Shown: piece by piece, positions 10,498 through 19,957 of the stretch | Layout of the letters: every line of letters begins with the position of its first letter | How positions within the stretch are numbered: position 1 is the first letter of the stretch | NCBI RefSeq assembly: GCF_001858325.1 | Contig: NZ_MBPP01000001.1 | Location: 474,610 to 538,609 of the forward strand | Length of the DNA stretch: 64,000 nt | DNA from: Marinobacter sp. AC-23 | Lineage (GTDB): Bacteria > Pseudomonadota > Gammaproteobacteria > Pseudomonadales > Oleiphilaceae | Reading direction: 5' to 3' | The notes under the pieces: model-generated | Databases searched by the model: none | The model's input: only the letters and a program-made list of their open reading frames with translations | What the model was told of the DNA's origin: nothing | Made by a program: the position numbers and the translations under genes

Positions 10498-12644
10498 TTA
10501 ACCAAAGAACTTTTCGCCAGTTTTGGCCATTTCACGCAGCTTCTCGGTCGGGTGATACAGAGGACCAAGATCTGCAAACTTGTCTGCCAGCTCTACAAAC
10601 TTGTCTGCGCCCATATCATCGATATAACGCAGGGCACCACCACGGAACGGCGGGAAGCCGATACCGAAGATCAGACCCATATCGGCATCAGCCGGGTCTG
10701 CAACAATACCGTCTTCCAGGCAGCGAACGGTTTCGAGGCACAGAGGGAGCATCATGCGAGCAATGATATCCTCATCACTGAAATCGCTCTTACCCTGAAC
10801 AACCGGTTCGATCAGCTTGTAGGTTTCTTCATCGACAACCTTCTTCTGCTTGCCCTTGCGGTCGAGTTCGTATTTGTAGAAGCCCTTTTCATTCTTCTGG
10901 CCGTAACGATCGTTCTCGAACATCACTTCAACGGCCGACTTGTAGTCTGCTTCATGCGCTCAGGGAAGCCTTCAGCCATTACTTCATTGGCGTGCTTAGC
11001 GGTGTCCATGCCAACCACGTCAAGCAAGTAAGCAGGCCCCATCGGCCAGCCAAACTTTTCCATCACCTTGTCGACTTTCTGGAAGTCGGCACCGTCACGA
11101 ATCAAACCGGAAAAGCCACCGAAATACGGGAACAGGACGCGGTTGACCAGAAAGCCCGGGCAATCGTTTACAACAATCGGGGTCTTGCCCATCGCCTTTG
11201 CATAAGCAACGGTTGTTGCAATGGCGCGATCGCTTGTCTTCTTGCCACGGATAACTTCAACCAACGGCATCATAGGCACCGGGTTGAAGAAGTGCATGCC
11301 GCAGAAGTTTTCAGGCCGCTTAAGGTTCTTGGCCAGAAGGTCGATAGAGATAGTCGATGTGTTAGACGTCAGGATGGCGTCATCACGGGTCATCTCTTCA
11401 ACTTCACACAGAACAGCGTCTTTTACCTTGGGATTCTCAACGACAGCTTCAACAACCAGATCTACGTTCTTGAAATCACCGTAGTTCAGGGTTGGCGTAA
11501 TGCTGTTAAGAACATCAGCCATCTGCCCAGCATTCATGCGACCTTTATCAACACGCTTGGTCAGCTGCTTTTTGGCTTCTTTGAGGCCCAGCTCTATGCC
11601 GTCCTGGTTGATGTCCTTCATGATGATTGGCGTGCCTTTCAGTGCTGACTGATAAGCAATACCACCACCCATGATTCCGGCGCCCAGTACGGCGGCCAGT
11701 TTCACGTCAGACGCTTCTTTTTCCCACGCCTTGGCTTTTTTCTTCAGCTCTTGGTCGTTCAGGAACAAGCCAACCAGACAGGCCGCTACATTGGTCTTTG
11801 CCATTTTGGCAAAGCCTTTGGCCTCTACTTCAATTGCCTTGTCGCGGGTCAGGCCTGCGTGCTTCTGCATAACCTTAATAGCTTCTACAGGTGCCGGGTA
11901 GTTCTTACCGGCTTTCGCACCCACAAACGCTTTGGAGATCTCGAACGCCATCATGCTTTCCATGGCATTCAATTTAATCTTGCCTTTTTTCTCTTCGCGA
12001 CGCGCTTGGTAATCCAGCTTGCCTTCGTTGCACTCGTTAATAATTGCAACCGCCGCTTCAACCAGCTTTGCAGGCTCAACGACTGCATCAACAGCGCCGG
12101 TTTTCAGAGCTACATCAGCGCGATTTTCAGAGCCACCGCAAATCCATTCAACGGCGTTGTCTACGCCTACCAGACGAGACAAACGAACAGTACCGCCAAA
12201 GCCTGGGAAAATACCCAGTTTAACTTCTGGCAAACCGACTTTCGCCTTGGGGGCCATAACCCGATAATCCGTCGCCAGGCACATCTCAAAACCGCCACCC
12301 AGCGCCATGCCGTTGATAGCTGTTACGGTCGGGAACGGAAGATCCTCTACCGCACTGAAAATGGCATTAGCCTTCAGGTTATTAGCTACCAGGTCTTCTT
12401 CAGAACCGGCAAACAACTCAGTAAACTCTGTAATGTCGGCACCAACAATGAAACTGTCCTTGGAGCTGGTTACTACCAGGCCCTTGAGTTTCTTCTGTGC
12501 ACTAAGTGCATCAGTCGCGGCGCGGAGCTCTTCAATAGTAAGACGGTTGAACTTGTTTACCGACTCGCCTTGCAAGTCGAAGTCCAACTGAGCGATCCCG
12601 CCTTCGATCTCTTTAACCGTGATGGCTTTACCTTCGTAAATCAT
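10498..12644 (-). CDS. fadB: Fatty-acid oxidation complex alpha subunit (frameshifted)
   Basis: This multifunctional protein combines an N-terminal enoyl-CoA hydratase/isomerase domain ([33 protein letters not shown]) with 3-hydroxyacyl-CoA dehydrogenase domains ([35 protein letters not shown]). A G is missing at about 10950, so the frame breaks after GFPERMK. Restoring 'aaGGCAgac' gives [19 protein letters not shown] and joins the C-terminal part, which ends at 10498, for 715 residues, the usual length. I take ATG at 12644 ([10 protein letters not shown]), with GGAG ten bases upstream, over the TTG before it. First gene of fadBA. Confidence 0.95.
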
Positions 12645-13073
12645 CAACTGATCTCCAGTCTGTGTTTGGAACTGCTTTCAGCTCCCAGCAGCACTCTTCA
12701 ACGAGTTGCCGGGGTTGTTTTATGCAGCCAGATTTCGGTCACTGCTCGACCAACCGACCCAAAAAATTCATACAGTCGTTTGAATCGTGAGGGCACACGA
12801 TGAGAAAAAACCACACGTTTGTCAATTTGTTTCTTGCTAAACCGACACAACACTCATTGATTTTCCAGAAATTTTATCGAATATCCCTTATATTTCATGG
12901 AGATATTCGCCACTACAGAGAAAAAACTTGAACTTCGTCACGCAAATTTCAAAGATATTTACATTTCCTGGAACCTACACTCGCAAAACTGCTTGATTGG
13001 CTGGTGAAGTTACTTTACCTTCGATCTACGACTTTGGTACACAATAATAAACGCATTACGGAGACACTATCCG
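12645..13073. other. AT-rich divergent control region upstream of fadB
   Basis: This 429-base gap between fadB (minus) and a secreted-protein gene (plus) is much more AT-rich than its surroundings. I find no gene. It includes a possible PsrA-like operator (12769-12782) and, on the minus strand, a TTGACA with a poor -10. Confidence 0.55.
12769..12782 (-). promoter_or_regulatory. Candidate PsrA-type operator upstream of fadB
   Basis: On the minus strand this reads CAAAC-GACT-GTATG, one mismatch from the (G/C)AAAC-N2-4-GTTT(G/C) pattern I recall for PsrA of Pseudomonas, a TetR-type regulator that represses fadBA. It sits in a wider imperfect palindrome ATTCA-N10-TGAAT (12766-12785), about 125 bases upstream of fadB. 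The match is short, so the call is tentative. Confidence 0.35.
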
Positions 13074-13892
13074 ATGAAAACCACTCACCTGCGAGCGCGT
13101 TCCTCCCTTGTTGGCGCACTATTGTTGCTCTTGCTAACATCCATGAGCATTAAGGCACAGGAGGCAGACGATTTCCTTGCCCAACTTCATACCTTTCGCG
13201 TCAGCAACTACACCTCTCTGGATGCATATTACCGATTCATTGGAAGTGGTAGCACCGAGATCCTCAACGAGATCGTAGCAGGCATTAACTCCGCCAACGA
13301 TTCCATGAATCTTCTCGCAACAAGCACGAGCGGCGTACTGTCTGCAGAGCAACTTGAAAAGCTCAACGGTGAGTTCGACAAATTCAAAAGCCTGATGCGC
13401 GACAACATCAACGATGTACGAAAGACCGGTTACCCAGACTTGCGCCTGGTTTCAGACATGGCCAATCAGGCGCTGGTCATGAATGACATGGCAACTGAGC
13501 TTTATCAGATCGCCCAAGAAAACTCCCAGATAAAGACAAGCCCACGGGTTGAAGCGGCCAGAATGGGTGCAGTCAAAATATCGCAGATGATGGCCAAATA
13601 CTCGGTTCGGACCAACTCTTCCGTTGCCCAAACTTTCCAAGGCACCTCTACAGAAACGCCGCTTGACGAACAGGCGAAAGAGTTCGACAAGCTTCTGGAA
13701 GCAATGAATAACGGCGACAGCAAAGATGAACTGAAAGCTCTTCTGAATGACGTTACCGCTAAATGGCAGTTCATCCGCGGCTCTTACATCAACTACAACG
13801 AGAACAACGTCGGTTTTGTAATCGACAGATACTCAAAGCGTATCCTCGAAAGCCTGACAACGGCTATCACATTGCTCCAACAAAGCAACTGA
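13074..13892 (+). CDS. Exported protein of unknown function
   Basis: I do not recognise this 272-residue protein. It has a clear Sec signal peptide (positive start MKTTHLRARSS, then a leucine-rich core, cleavage probably after IKA near residue 28). The mature part is predicted to be nearly all helical, rich in Asn, Met, Glu and Ser, with no cysteine, which suggests a periplasmic helical bundle. There are no catalytic motifs that I can see. GGAG lies about ten bases before the ATG. The neighbours (fadB divergent, a UspA gene downstream) give no functional hint. Confidence 0.75.
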   Translation: MKTTHLRARSSLVGALLLLLLTSMSIKAQEADDFLAQLHTFRVSNYTSLDAYYRFIGSGSTEILNEIVAGINSANDSMNLLATSTSGVLSAEQLEKLNGEFDKFKSLMRDNINDVRKTGYPDLRLVSDMANQALVMNDMATELYQIAQENSQIKTSPRVEAARMGAVKISQMMAKYSVRTNSSVAQTFQGTSTETPLDEQAKEFDKLLEAMNNGDSKDELKALLNDVTAKWQFIRGSYINYNENNVGFVIDRYSKRILESLTTAITLLQQSN

Positions 13893-13958
13893 GCGCCCTT
13901 CCCCCGAACGAGCTGGCGTACTATGCTGTAACAAAGTAGATATATTAAGGAGCTAGGG

Positions 13959-14390
13959 ATGTCGGCCTATAAGAACGTGATTGTTGCGATAGATCTTACC
14001 GAAGAGGCGCCCCAGGTTCTGGATAAAGCCAGAGCCATGAGCGATGCCCACGGTGCGAATCTTACTCTGGTACACGTTGTAGAACCGGTGGGTTACGCCT
14101 ACGGCGGCGATATCCCCATGGATCTGACGGAACTTCAGGATCAACTCGACAAAGCAGCGCGAGAGCAGCTTGCGATCTACGGCGACAAATACGGGGTCGA
14201 TAAGGCCAATCAGATTGTCACCGTAGGCAGACCAGAATCCGAGATTCACCGCTTGGCTCAAGAACAGGCAGCGGATTTGGTAATCGTGGGAAGCCACGGC
14301 AGGAAAGGCTTTCAGTTATTACTGGGCTCAACTGCCAATGGGGTATTACACGGAACCGAGTGCGATGTTCTAGCCATCAGAATTCGTTAA
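13959..14390 (+). CDS. Universal stress protein, UspA family
   Basis: This is a single 143-residue UspA domain. It begins YKNVIVAIDLTEE and ends with the nucleotide-binding signature VGSHGRKGFQLLLGSTAN (residues about 111-128), the Gly-x2-Gly-x9-Gly-(S/T) pattern of ATP-binding Usp proteins, followed by DVLAIRIR. It is probably a cytoplasmic stress-response protein. An AAGGAG ribosome site lies upstream, and a strong terminator follows, making it a single-gene unit or the end of a two-gene unit with the exported protein. Confidence 0.93.
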   Translation: MSAYKNVIVAIDLTEEAPQVLDKARAMSDAHGANLTLVHVVEPVGYAYGGDIPMDLTELQDQLDKAAREQLAIYGDKYGVDKANQIVTVGRPESEIHRLAQEQAADLVIVGSHGRKGFQLLLGSTANGVLHGTECDVLAIRIR

Positions 14391-14416
14391 GACAGAACCT
14401 ATCAGGAACACACTGT

Positions 14417-14457
14417 AAAAAAGCCCGGACGGCACACATTGCCGTCCGGGCTTTTTT
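14417..14457. terminator. Terminator between uspA-type gene and uup
   Basis: A 14-bp stem (AAAGCCCGGACGGC / GCCGTCCGGGCTTT) with A and T runs on either side serves both convergent genes. Confidence 0.9.
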
Positions 14458-14470
14458 ATTGACGTAACAC

Positions 14471-16438
14471 TCAACCCAGTGCTTGTTCTTCAAGCTCCAT
14501 CCATCGCGCGATCACTTTCTCTAAACGCGACTCCTTCTTTTCCAGCTCTTTCAGAGTGGTTGCAATATCGTCGGGCGAACCCGTATAGAAGTCTGCCGAC
14601 GAGATACGCCCCTTAAGACTGGCAACGCTACTCTCCAGCTCTTCAATCTGCCCCGGCAACTGATCGAGCTCAAGCTTCAGCTTGTAACTCATTTTGGCCG
14701 GCTTGGCCTTACTGGCAGGTTCATCTCGCGCCCCTGATTGGCCCTTTGTGGACTTTGACGACCCACCTTGTTTCGCACCGCCGCTTTGCTTACCGGATTT
14801 CGCAGCTTTATCGTGCCGATCGGGGCGCGCGCCGCTCGCCTCTGCGGGAAAACAACCACCCTGCCGACGCCAATCGCTGTATCCACCCACGTATTCATCA
14901 ACACTGCCCGAGCCATCCAGAAAAACAGTTTCCGTGACAACGTTATCCAGAAACTCTCGGTCGTGACTGATCACAATCACTGTGCCAGCAAACTCCGAGA
15001 GCTGCTCTTCCAACAGTTCCAGCGTTTCAACATCGAGATCGTTGGTTGGCTCATCGAGCACCAGAATATTCGCCGGCTTGCTGAATAGCTTGGCCAACAA
15101 AAGTCTTGCCCGCTCGCCACCGGAAAATACTCTTACAGGCGACCTGGCCCGCTCTGGAGTGAAAAGGAAGTCCTGCAAATACCCGAGTACGTGCTTACTT
15201 TGGCCGTTAATATCGATAAATTCCCGACCTTCCGACAGGTTATCCAGAGCATTGCGGTTCAAATCCAACTCACCGCGAAGCTGATCAAAATAGGCAACCT
15301 GAAGGTTGGTTCCCAAACGGACCTTGCCTTCTGTCGGCTCAAGATCCCCCAGCAGCAGCCGCACCAGTGTTGTTTTACCTGTTCCGTTTTCTCCCACCAG
15401 GCCAATCTTGTCACCTCGGAACACGGTGAGGCTCATATCACTGATAACCGGTGTGCCGTCAGGATACGCAAAGCCAGCATCAATGGTCTCAACCACCAAC
15501 TTGCCAGAGCGTGCCGCATCCTCCACCGCAAAGGTTGCCGTCCCGCCGCGCACCCTGCGCTGCCGATGCTCTTCACGCATAGCTCTAAGCGCTCGTACCC
15601 GCCCCATATTGCGTGTACGACGAGCTTTGATCCCTTGGCGAATCCAGGTTTCTTCCTGCTTCAGTCGTTTGTCAAAAAGCGCGTTCTCTCGATCTTCCTC
15701 TTCAAGCGCCTTTTCCTTTAACTCCAGGTAACGATCATAAGAGGCTGCAAAACTGACCAGCTTACCGCGATCCAGCTCCACAACACGGGTAGCCATCCGC
15801 CGTATAAAGGCACGATCGTGGCTCACAAACAGCATGGCCCCACGGAAAGCCCCGAGCGCCTCTTCAAGCCACGCAATCGCTGGCACGTCAAGGTGGTTCG
15901 TGGGCTCATCCAGCAATAAAATATCTGGCTCTACAACAAGAGCCCGAGCCAACAATACCCTGCGCTGCCAACCTCCAGAGAGCGTATTGAGAGGCCGCTC
16001 CGGATCTATACCATATTGCGCCAAAACCGCCGTAACCTTCTGGTCAAGCCGCCATCCATCAAGCGCTTCGATACGCTCCTGAACCTTCATCATACGGTCG
16101 AGACTTGCTTCATCTACCTGCTGAGTGAGCATGTGAAACTCGGCCAAGAGCTGGCCTGTTTCAGGAAACGCACCAGAGACAACCTCATACGCCGTTCTTG
16201 CGTCATCCGAAGGCAGGTTCTGCGGCAGTACGGCCAGCATAGCGCCGTCGTCGAGGCGAACAACTCCGCCATCCGGCACAACTTCCCCGCTGACAATTTT
16301 TAGCAGCGTTGATTTGCCCTCGCCGTTCCTTCCCAAAAGGCACACACGCTCACCGGCATCAATAATAAGAGACGCCTGATTCAGTAGTGGGTGCATCCCG
16401 TAGGCCAAGGATATCGAGTCCAGCGTTAACAGTGGCAC
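14471..16438 (-). CDS. uup: ABC-F family ATPase Uup
   Basis: This 655-residue soluble ABC-F protein has two ATPase domains and no membrane segments. It shows Walker A GRNGEGKST (about 36-44) and GENGTGKTT in the second half, signatures LSGGWQRR and FSGGERAR, and Walker B segments LLLDEPTNHLD and LVLDEPTNDLD. A charged linker of Ser, Gly and Lys leads into a C-terminal coiled coil (about 590-650, LELDQLPGQIEELES), which is the Uup-specific DNA-binding tail. Family members act on ribosomes or affect transposon excision. It lies 8 bases after the MOSC gene, likely in one operon. Confidence 0.92.
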   Translation of the reverse strand: MPLLTLDSISLAYGMHPLLNQASLIIDAGERVCLLGRNGEGKSTLLKIVSGEVVPDGGVVRLDDGAMLAVLPQNLPSDDARTAYEVVSGAFPETGQLLAEFHMLTQQVDEASLDRMMKVQERIEALDGWRLDQKVTAVLAQYGIDPERPLNTLSGGWQRRVLLARALVVEPDILLLDEPTNHLDVPAIAWLEEALGAFRGAMLFVSHDRAFIRRMATRVVELDRGKLVSFAASYDRYLELKEKALEEEDRENALFDKRLKQEETWIRQGIKARRTRNMGRVRALRAMREEHRQRRVRGGTATFAVEDAARSGKLVVETIDAGFAYPDGTPVISDMSLTVFRGDKIGLVGENGTGKTTLVRLLLGDLEPTEGKVRLGTNLQVAYFDQLRGELDLNRNALDNLSEGREFIDINGQSKHVLGYLQDFLFTPERARSPVRVFSGGERARLLLAKLFSKPANILVLDEPTNDLDVETLELLEEQLSEFAGTVIVISHDREFLDNVVTETVFLDGSGSVDEYVGGYSDWRRQGGCFPAEASGARPDRHDKAAKSGKQSGGAKQGGSSKSTKGQSGARDEPASKAKPAKMSYKLKLELDQLPGQIEELESSVASLKGRISSADFYTGSPDDIATTLKELEKKESRLEKVIARWMELEEQALG

Positions 16439-16446
16439 GTTACTTT

Positions 16447-17241
16447 TTACTCCGATTCAATAACAGTGACGGAATCATCCACATGGATAACTCCGGGTGT
16501 TTCGTGGATTGCGTTCTGGCCGAAAATAACACCGTCTGACGTTCTGCGATAAGAAGAGAGCGTCCTTAACGGTTGCAGGCCGGGATCTTTTATTCCGGTA
16601 TCCGGGTCAACAGTCGTCAACACACAACGGGAGCTAGGCTTTACGATGTCAAAGCGCTGCGCTCCAAGCTTGAGTTTGCGCCACGTATCTTCCTGCCATG
16701 GCGCGAAACCCTCAACAACGATATTGGGCCGAAACCTTCGCATATCTACCGCTGCGTCAAGGCGGCCATTCAACTCATCCAGCGACGCCACGCTGGTGAT
16801 CAGAAAAGGAAACCCATCGGCAAACCCTACTCGCCTGTACTCCATTACACGCCCGGCATCAACACGCCGGAACGAGGAGTCTGGCATGTACACAAAGCGA
16901 AGATCCTTACCGCAAAAGCGGCTCAGCGCTTCGTTGGCAGCTACCGCACCTTCGTAAGCCTTTACCCAATCGCGCCAGACCAGCACTCGCAATTCTTGGT
17001 CGGTCGCCCGTAGCGTAAAATCACCCTCGCCCGGTACACGAATACTCACGCTATCACCGTTTAAGGAGGTGACCACCCTTGCCAGCTCGGGTAGTGCTCT
17101 CTGAGTAACAAAGTTACGATCGCCATCAACGATCATCCAGCGCCGGTCACCCTTGGGGCCGAAATCATCCATTTCAAACGAAGAAACCTGAATACCGGCG
17201 AGAGACTTAACCGGATAAATATGGAGTGAATGAACTTTCAC
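16447..17241 (-). CDS. MOSC domain protein, YcbX-like
   Basis: This 264-residue protein has the MOSC N-terminal beta-barrel (LHIYPVKSLAGI, DRRWMIVD) and the MOSC domain with the conserved Cys in PSSRCVLTTVDPDTG (near residue 206), the probable molybdenum-cofactor sulfur ligand. YcbX relatives reduce N-hydroxylated compounds using molybdenum cofactor and a ferredoxin. Here the C-terminal 2Fe-2S ferredoxin domain of E. coli YcbX is absent, so an external redox partner would be needed (inference). Confidence 0.88.
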   Translation of the reverse strand: MKVHSLHIYPVKSLAGIQVSSFEMDDFGPKGDRRWMIVDGDRNFVTQRALPELARVVTSLNGDSVSIRVPGEGDFTLRATDQELRVLVWRDWVKAYEGAVAANEALSRFCGKDLRFVYMPDSSFRRVDAGRVMEYRRVGFADGFPFLITSVASLDELNGRLDAAVDMRRFRPNIVVEGFAPWQEDTWRKLKLGAQRFDIVKPSSRCVLTTVDPDTGIKDPGLQPLRTLSSYRRTSDGVIFGQNAIHETPGVIHVDDSVTVIESE

Positions 17242-17300
17242 AAGCCGCGCCTCCGGAGCAAAGTTTTAGTGTGGGCGAGGCGGTCAGTATAACTAAAAAC

Positions 17301-17333
17301 AAAAAACCCGACCTCTTTCGAGGCCGGGTTTTC
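17301..17333 (-). terminator. tRNA-Gly terminator
   Basis: On the minus strand AAAACCCGGCCTCG pairs across an AAA loop with AGGTCGGGTTTT and runs into a T-rich tract. It starts just 7 bases beyond the tRNA CCA end. Confidence 0.8.
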
Positions 17334-17339
17334 GGAATT

Positions 17340-17415
<76 letters not shown>

Positions 17416-17449
17416 AGCGCTGATCGGCTTGAGCCGACAACGGAAACGT

Positions 17450-17477
17450 ATTCTACGCATCCTGCCCCTTTCGTCAA
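17450..17477 (-). promoter_or_regulatory. tRNA-Gly promoter
   Basis: On the minus strand TTGACG, a 16-base spacer and TAGAAT lie about 35 bases upstream of the tRNA 5' end, a good sigma70 match. Confidence 0.65.
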
Positions 17478-17493
17478 CCTCCTTTCGAAACTT

Positions 17494-18096
17494 TTATTGC
17501 CCAAACCGGCGAGCTGTGCCCAGATAATCTTTTTCCGCCTCGGTTGAGGTCCGCCCGAGGCTCTGATTTCTATGGGGAAAGCGACCAAAACGCTCGATGA
17601 TACCTTTATGATCCTGCGCAGATTGCAAAAAGCTCTTCATGAAACCTTGAAGCACACCAGATGTAGAGGCAACCAGTTGCTCGTAGCACTCAACAGAAAG
17701 AACCTGATCTTCGAGGCGCTCAGCATGTTCAAGGGGCATATATATAAACGCACGCTGCACGGGAGAAAGCGACATGTCATGGCCTTTGCGCATGGCCTCC
17801 TTGCACAGCTTGTTCGCCAACTTGTCCTGCTCGAAGGCCAAAGCGCCACCCCGAAATATATTCCGGGAGAACTGATCAAGCAGTATGATTTCAGCAAGCC
17901 GTCCACCCGGCGCCTTTCGCCAGTGATCAAGCCCCTGTTCAGATGCAAACAAAACCATGGAAAGAAACCGGCGGCGGATCTCCTGGTCGAACCTTTTGCT
18001 TGAGCGAAACCAACGGTTGCGATGAAAGCTGTCAGGCAAGCCGTTTTCATCTAAATCTCCGAACCAGAAATCCAGAATCTCTTTCCAATCGAACAT
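17494..18096 (-). CDS. DUF924 family protein
   Basis: This protein of about 200 residues belongs to the DUF924 (YmpD-like, TPR-like helical) family, recognised from the start DWKEILDFWFGDL, the core LAEIILLDQFSRNIFRGGALAF and YMPLEHAERLEDQ. The family is widespread and lacks an assigned reaction. I choose the ATG at 18096 because the conserved DFWFG motif follows it directly; an upstream in-frame extension of 25 residues shows no family character. Adjacent genes are the tRNA-Gly and, divergently, the chelatase gene. Confidence 0.87.
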   Translation of the reverse strand: MFDWKEILDFWFGDLDENGLPDSFHRNRWFRSSKRFDQEIRRRFLSMVLFASEQGLDHWRKAPGGRLAEIILLDQFSRNIFRGGALAFEQDKLANKLCKEAMRKGHDMSLSPVQRAFIYMPLEHAERLEDQVLSVECYEQLVASTSGVLQGFMKSFLQSAQDHKGIIERFGRFPHRNQSLGRTSTEAEKDYLGTARRFGQ

Positions 18097-18198
18097 TAGA
18101 TGACACCCTGTTATCTTGATAAATGGGACTGGCAAAGAATACCGGCCCGCAAACGAAATTACGACAGGCACCTTTATACCAACTACACCGGAGCTTTA

Positions 18199-18576
18199 AT
18201 GAACAGCCGCCGCATTATTTTGTTAGCGCACGGCAGCAGCGACAAACGCTGGTGCGACACCTTTGAAGCACTCGCTGAGCCGACCCTAAAAGCGGTAAAC
18301 AACTCCCGCATTGCTTACATGGAGCTGGCAGAGCCATCCCTGGACTCAGTTATTCACGAAGGCGTTGCGGCAGGCAACCTTAACTTTACCATCGTACCTC
18401 TGTTCCTGGCAGCCGGGCGGCACCTGCGCAAAGATGTTCCGGCCATGATTCAAGCACTCGAGAAATCTACGGGGGCCACCATCAGCCTCTCCCCTCCTAT
18501 AGGTGAGAACCCGCTACTGGGCCAGGCAATCAAGGATGTTGTGGCGCTCCAGCTTGGCCAAGGCAGTAGCGAATAA
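18199..18576 (+). CDS. cbiX: Small sirohydrochlorin chelatase (CbiX type)
   Basis: This 125-residue protein is the half-size class II chelatase that inserts metal into sirohydrochlorin and works as a homodimer. Conserved metal-site histidines are H11 in LLAHGSSD and H75 in PLFLAAGRHLRKDVP. Whether the metal is Co (cobalamin) or Fe (siroheme) cannot be told. I start at ATG 18199, with GGAG upstream; an in-frame extension to 18100 lacks family similarity. The next gene follows after 11 bases. Confidence 0.88.
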   Translation: MNSRRIILLAHGSSDKRWCDTFEALAEPTLKAVNNSRIAYMELAEPSLDSVIHEGVAAGNLNFTIVPLFLAAGRHLRKDVPAMIQALEKSTGATISLSPPIGENPLLGQAIKDVVALQLGQGSSE

Positions 18577-18587
18577 GGAGAGCCATT

Positions 18588-19489
18588 ATGCGTAAACGAG
18601 TACTGATTACTGGTGGCACTGGATTTATTGGCAGCAGCCTGTGCCCAGAAATGCTGGACCGCGGCTATGAGCTGGCCGTTTTAAGCCGGCAATCTCCCAG
18701 TAAAGTGCGCTCAATCTGCGGCCAGGTTAAGGTTATCAACGACCTTGATAGCCTGAGATCCGATGCGGGTTACGATGCGGTGATTAACCTCGCAGGTGAA
18801 GGCATCGCGGACAAACGGTGGACTGACGAACGAAAACAGGCATTAAAGAATAGCCGCATAGCTCTCACCAACACACTCATCGAAATCGTCAACAACTGGA
18901 CCAAGCCGCCAGAAGTCATGGTTTCAGGCTCAGCGGTAGGCTTTTACGGTGCTCAGGGCGACAACCCGGTAACAGAAGACACGCCACCCCACGATGAATT
19001 TTCTCACCAACTCTGTAAAGACTGGGAGGATGCAGCTCTGAAACTGCAATCTGCCAATGTGCGGGTATGCCTGTCGAGAACTGGCGTTGTGGTGGGTCCC
19101 GGAGGTGGCTTTTTGCAACGCATGATCTTGCCATTCAAATTCGGGCTGGGAGGTCGCTGGGTGATGGCAATCAATATATGCCGTGGGTTCACCGTGATGA
19201 TGTTGTGGCAGCCCTTATCTGGATGCTGGAGACACCAGAGGCCTCAGGCGCATACAACGTAGTTAGCCCCAATCCGGCCAAAAACCGTGAGTTCACTCAA
19301 ACCTTGGCCAAGGTGCTGAGGCGGCCTGCGATATTTCCGGTGCCTACAGCCGTTTTGAAAGTAGCTCTAGGAGAAATGTCACGCCTTTTACTGACAGGCC
19401 AGCGGGCGATGCCCGCAAGACTCACTGAGTCGGGATTCAAGTTTATCTTCCCCTCGCTTGAGAAGGCGCTTGAAAATGCTACAAATTAA
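18588..19489 (+). CDS. yfcH: Epimerase family protein YfcH, TIGR01777 type (frameshifted)
   Basis: This NAD-binding extended short-chain dehydrogenase-like protein begins RVLITGGTGFIGSSL with the Rossmann glycines and has AVINLAGEGIADKRWTDERK and VSGSAVGFYG, all typical of the SulA/YfcH subfamily. A C is missing at about 19157, so the frame breaks after FGLGGR. Restoring it gives LGGRLGDGNQYMPWVHRDDVV and a 300-residue protein with a normal C-terminal DUF1731 part. The biochemical role of the family is unknown. Confidence 0.9.
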
Positions 19490-19513
19490 AACGCTTACTT
19501 TTCAACAAAAGCG

Positions 19514-19542
19514 TTGACAGGCGGGTGAGGCTTACTTAATAT
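19514..19542 (+). promoter_or_regulatory. tRNA-Glu promoter
   Basis: TTGACA (19514-19519), a 17-base spacer and TAATAT (19537-19542), followed by a GC-rich discriminator as is usual for stable-RNA promoters. Confidence 0.65.
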
Positions 19543-19580
19543 ACGCGCCACCTCGACGAGGCAAGGTTTTAAAGCGTTGC

Positions 19581-19656
19581 GTCCCCTTCGTCTAGTGGCC
19601 TAGGACTCCGCCCTTTCACGGCGGCAACAGGGGTTCGAACCCCCTAGGGGACGCCA
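19581..19656 (+). tRNA. tRNA-Glu (TTC)
   Basis: A complete 76-base tRNA with acceptor GTCCCCT / AGGGGAC, anticodon loop CTTTCAC giving anticodon TTC, T-arm GGTTCGAACC and encoded CCA. It stands alone with its own promoter. Confidence 0.97.
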
Positions 19657-19711
19657 TTTTTATTTTGCGGCTCAAAAAGCCTAAAAGTAAAAAAACAGCT
19701 TAGCCTTCCAA

Positions 19712-19729
19712 AGCTCCAACCTTGGAGCT
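19712..19729 (-). terminator. Hairpin after the CcoM-like gene
   Basis: A perfect 8-bp stem AGCTCCAA / TTGGAGCT with a 2-base loop begins 7 bases past the stop of the CcoM-like gene. A T7 tract lies some 15 bases further on the minus strand. Confidence 0.5.
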
Positions 19730-19736
19730 GGCCCTT

Positions 19737-19892
19737 TCAGGCCGCTTTCTCTCCTGTATTTATATCTTTCTTGTGCTGACCGCCCTCGTGGGCTTTTTGA
19801 TCACGCATAATAAATATGCCCACGCCAACAAAAAACGCCACCATCAGCAATACAGTCGCAATTCCGGCGAAAACCACAACGTCCATATACAT
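19737..19892 (-). CDS. Small membrane protein resembling cbb3 oxidase subunit CcoM
   Basis: I read this 51-residue gene directly from the minus strand. It starts MYMDVVVFAGIATVLLMVAF, continues FVGVGIFIMRD as one transmembrane helix (about residues 5-28), and ends in a short charged tail rich in Lys, Gly and His with stop TGA. The helix pattern, especially VV-AG-TV-LMVAFF-G-GIFI followed by a charged residue, is what I recall of CcoM, the small extra subunit of Pseudomonas stutzeri cbb3-type cytochrome c oxidase. A GGGAGAAGAG purine tract precedes the start (either of two ATGs two codons apart). A perfect Anr/FNR box lies upstream, fitting microaerobic expression, and a hairpin follows. Family membership is inference from memory. 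Confidence 0.7.
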   Translation of the reverse strand: MYMDVVVFAGIATVLLMVAFFVGVGIFIMRDQKAHEGGQHKKDINTGEKAA

Positions 19893-19957
19893 AGCTCTTC
19901 TCCCGACTTATCTAAAACTTGATTAAGCTCAGGTTACGTCACCCCTGCAGACAAGCA

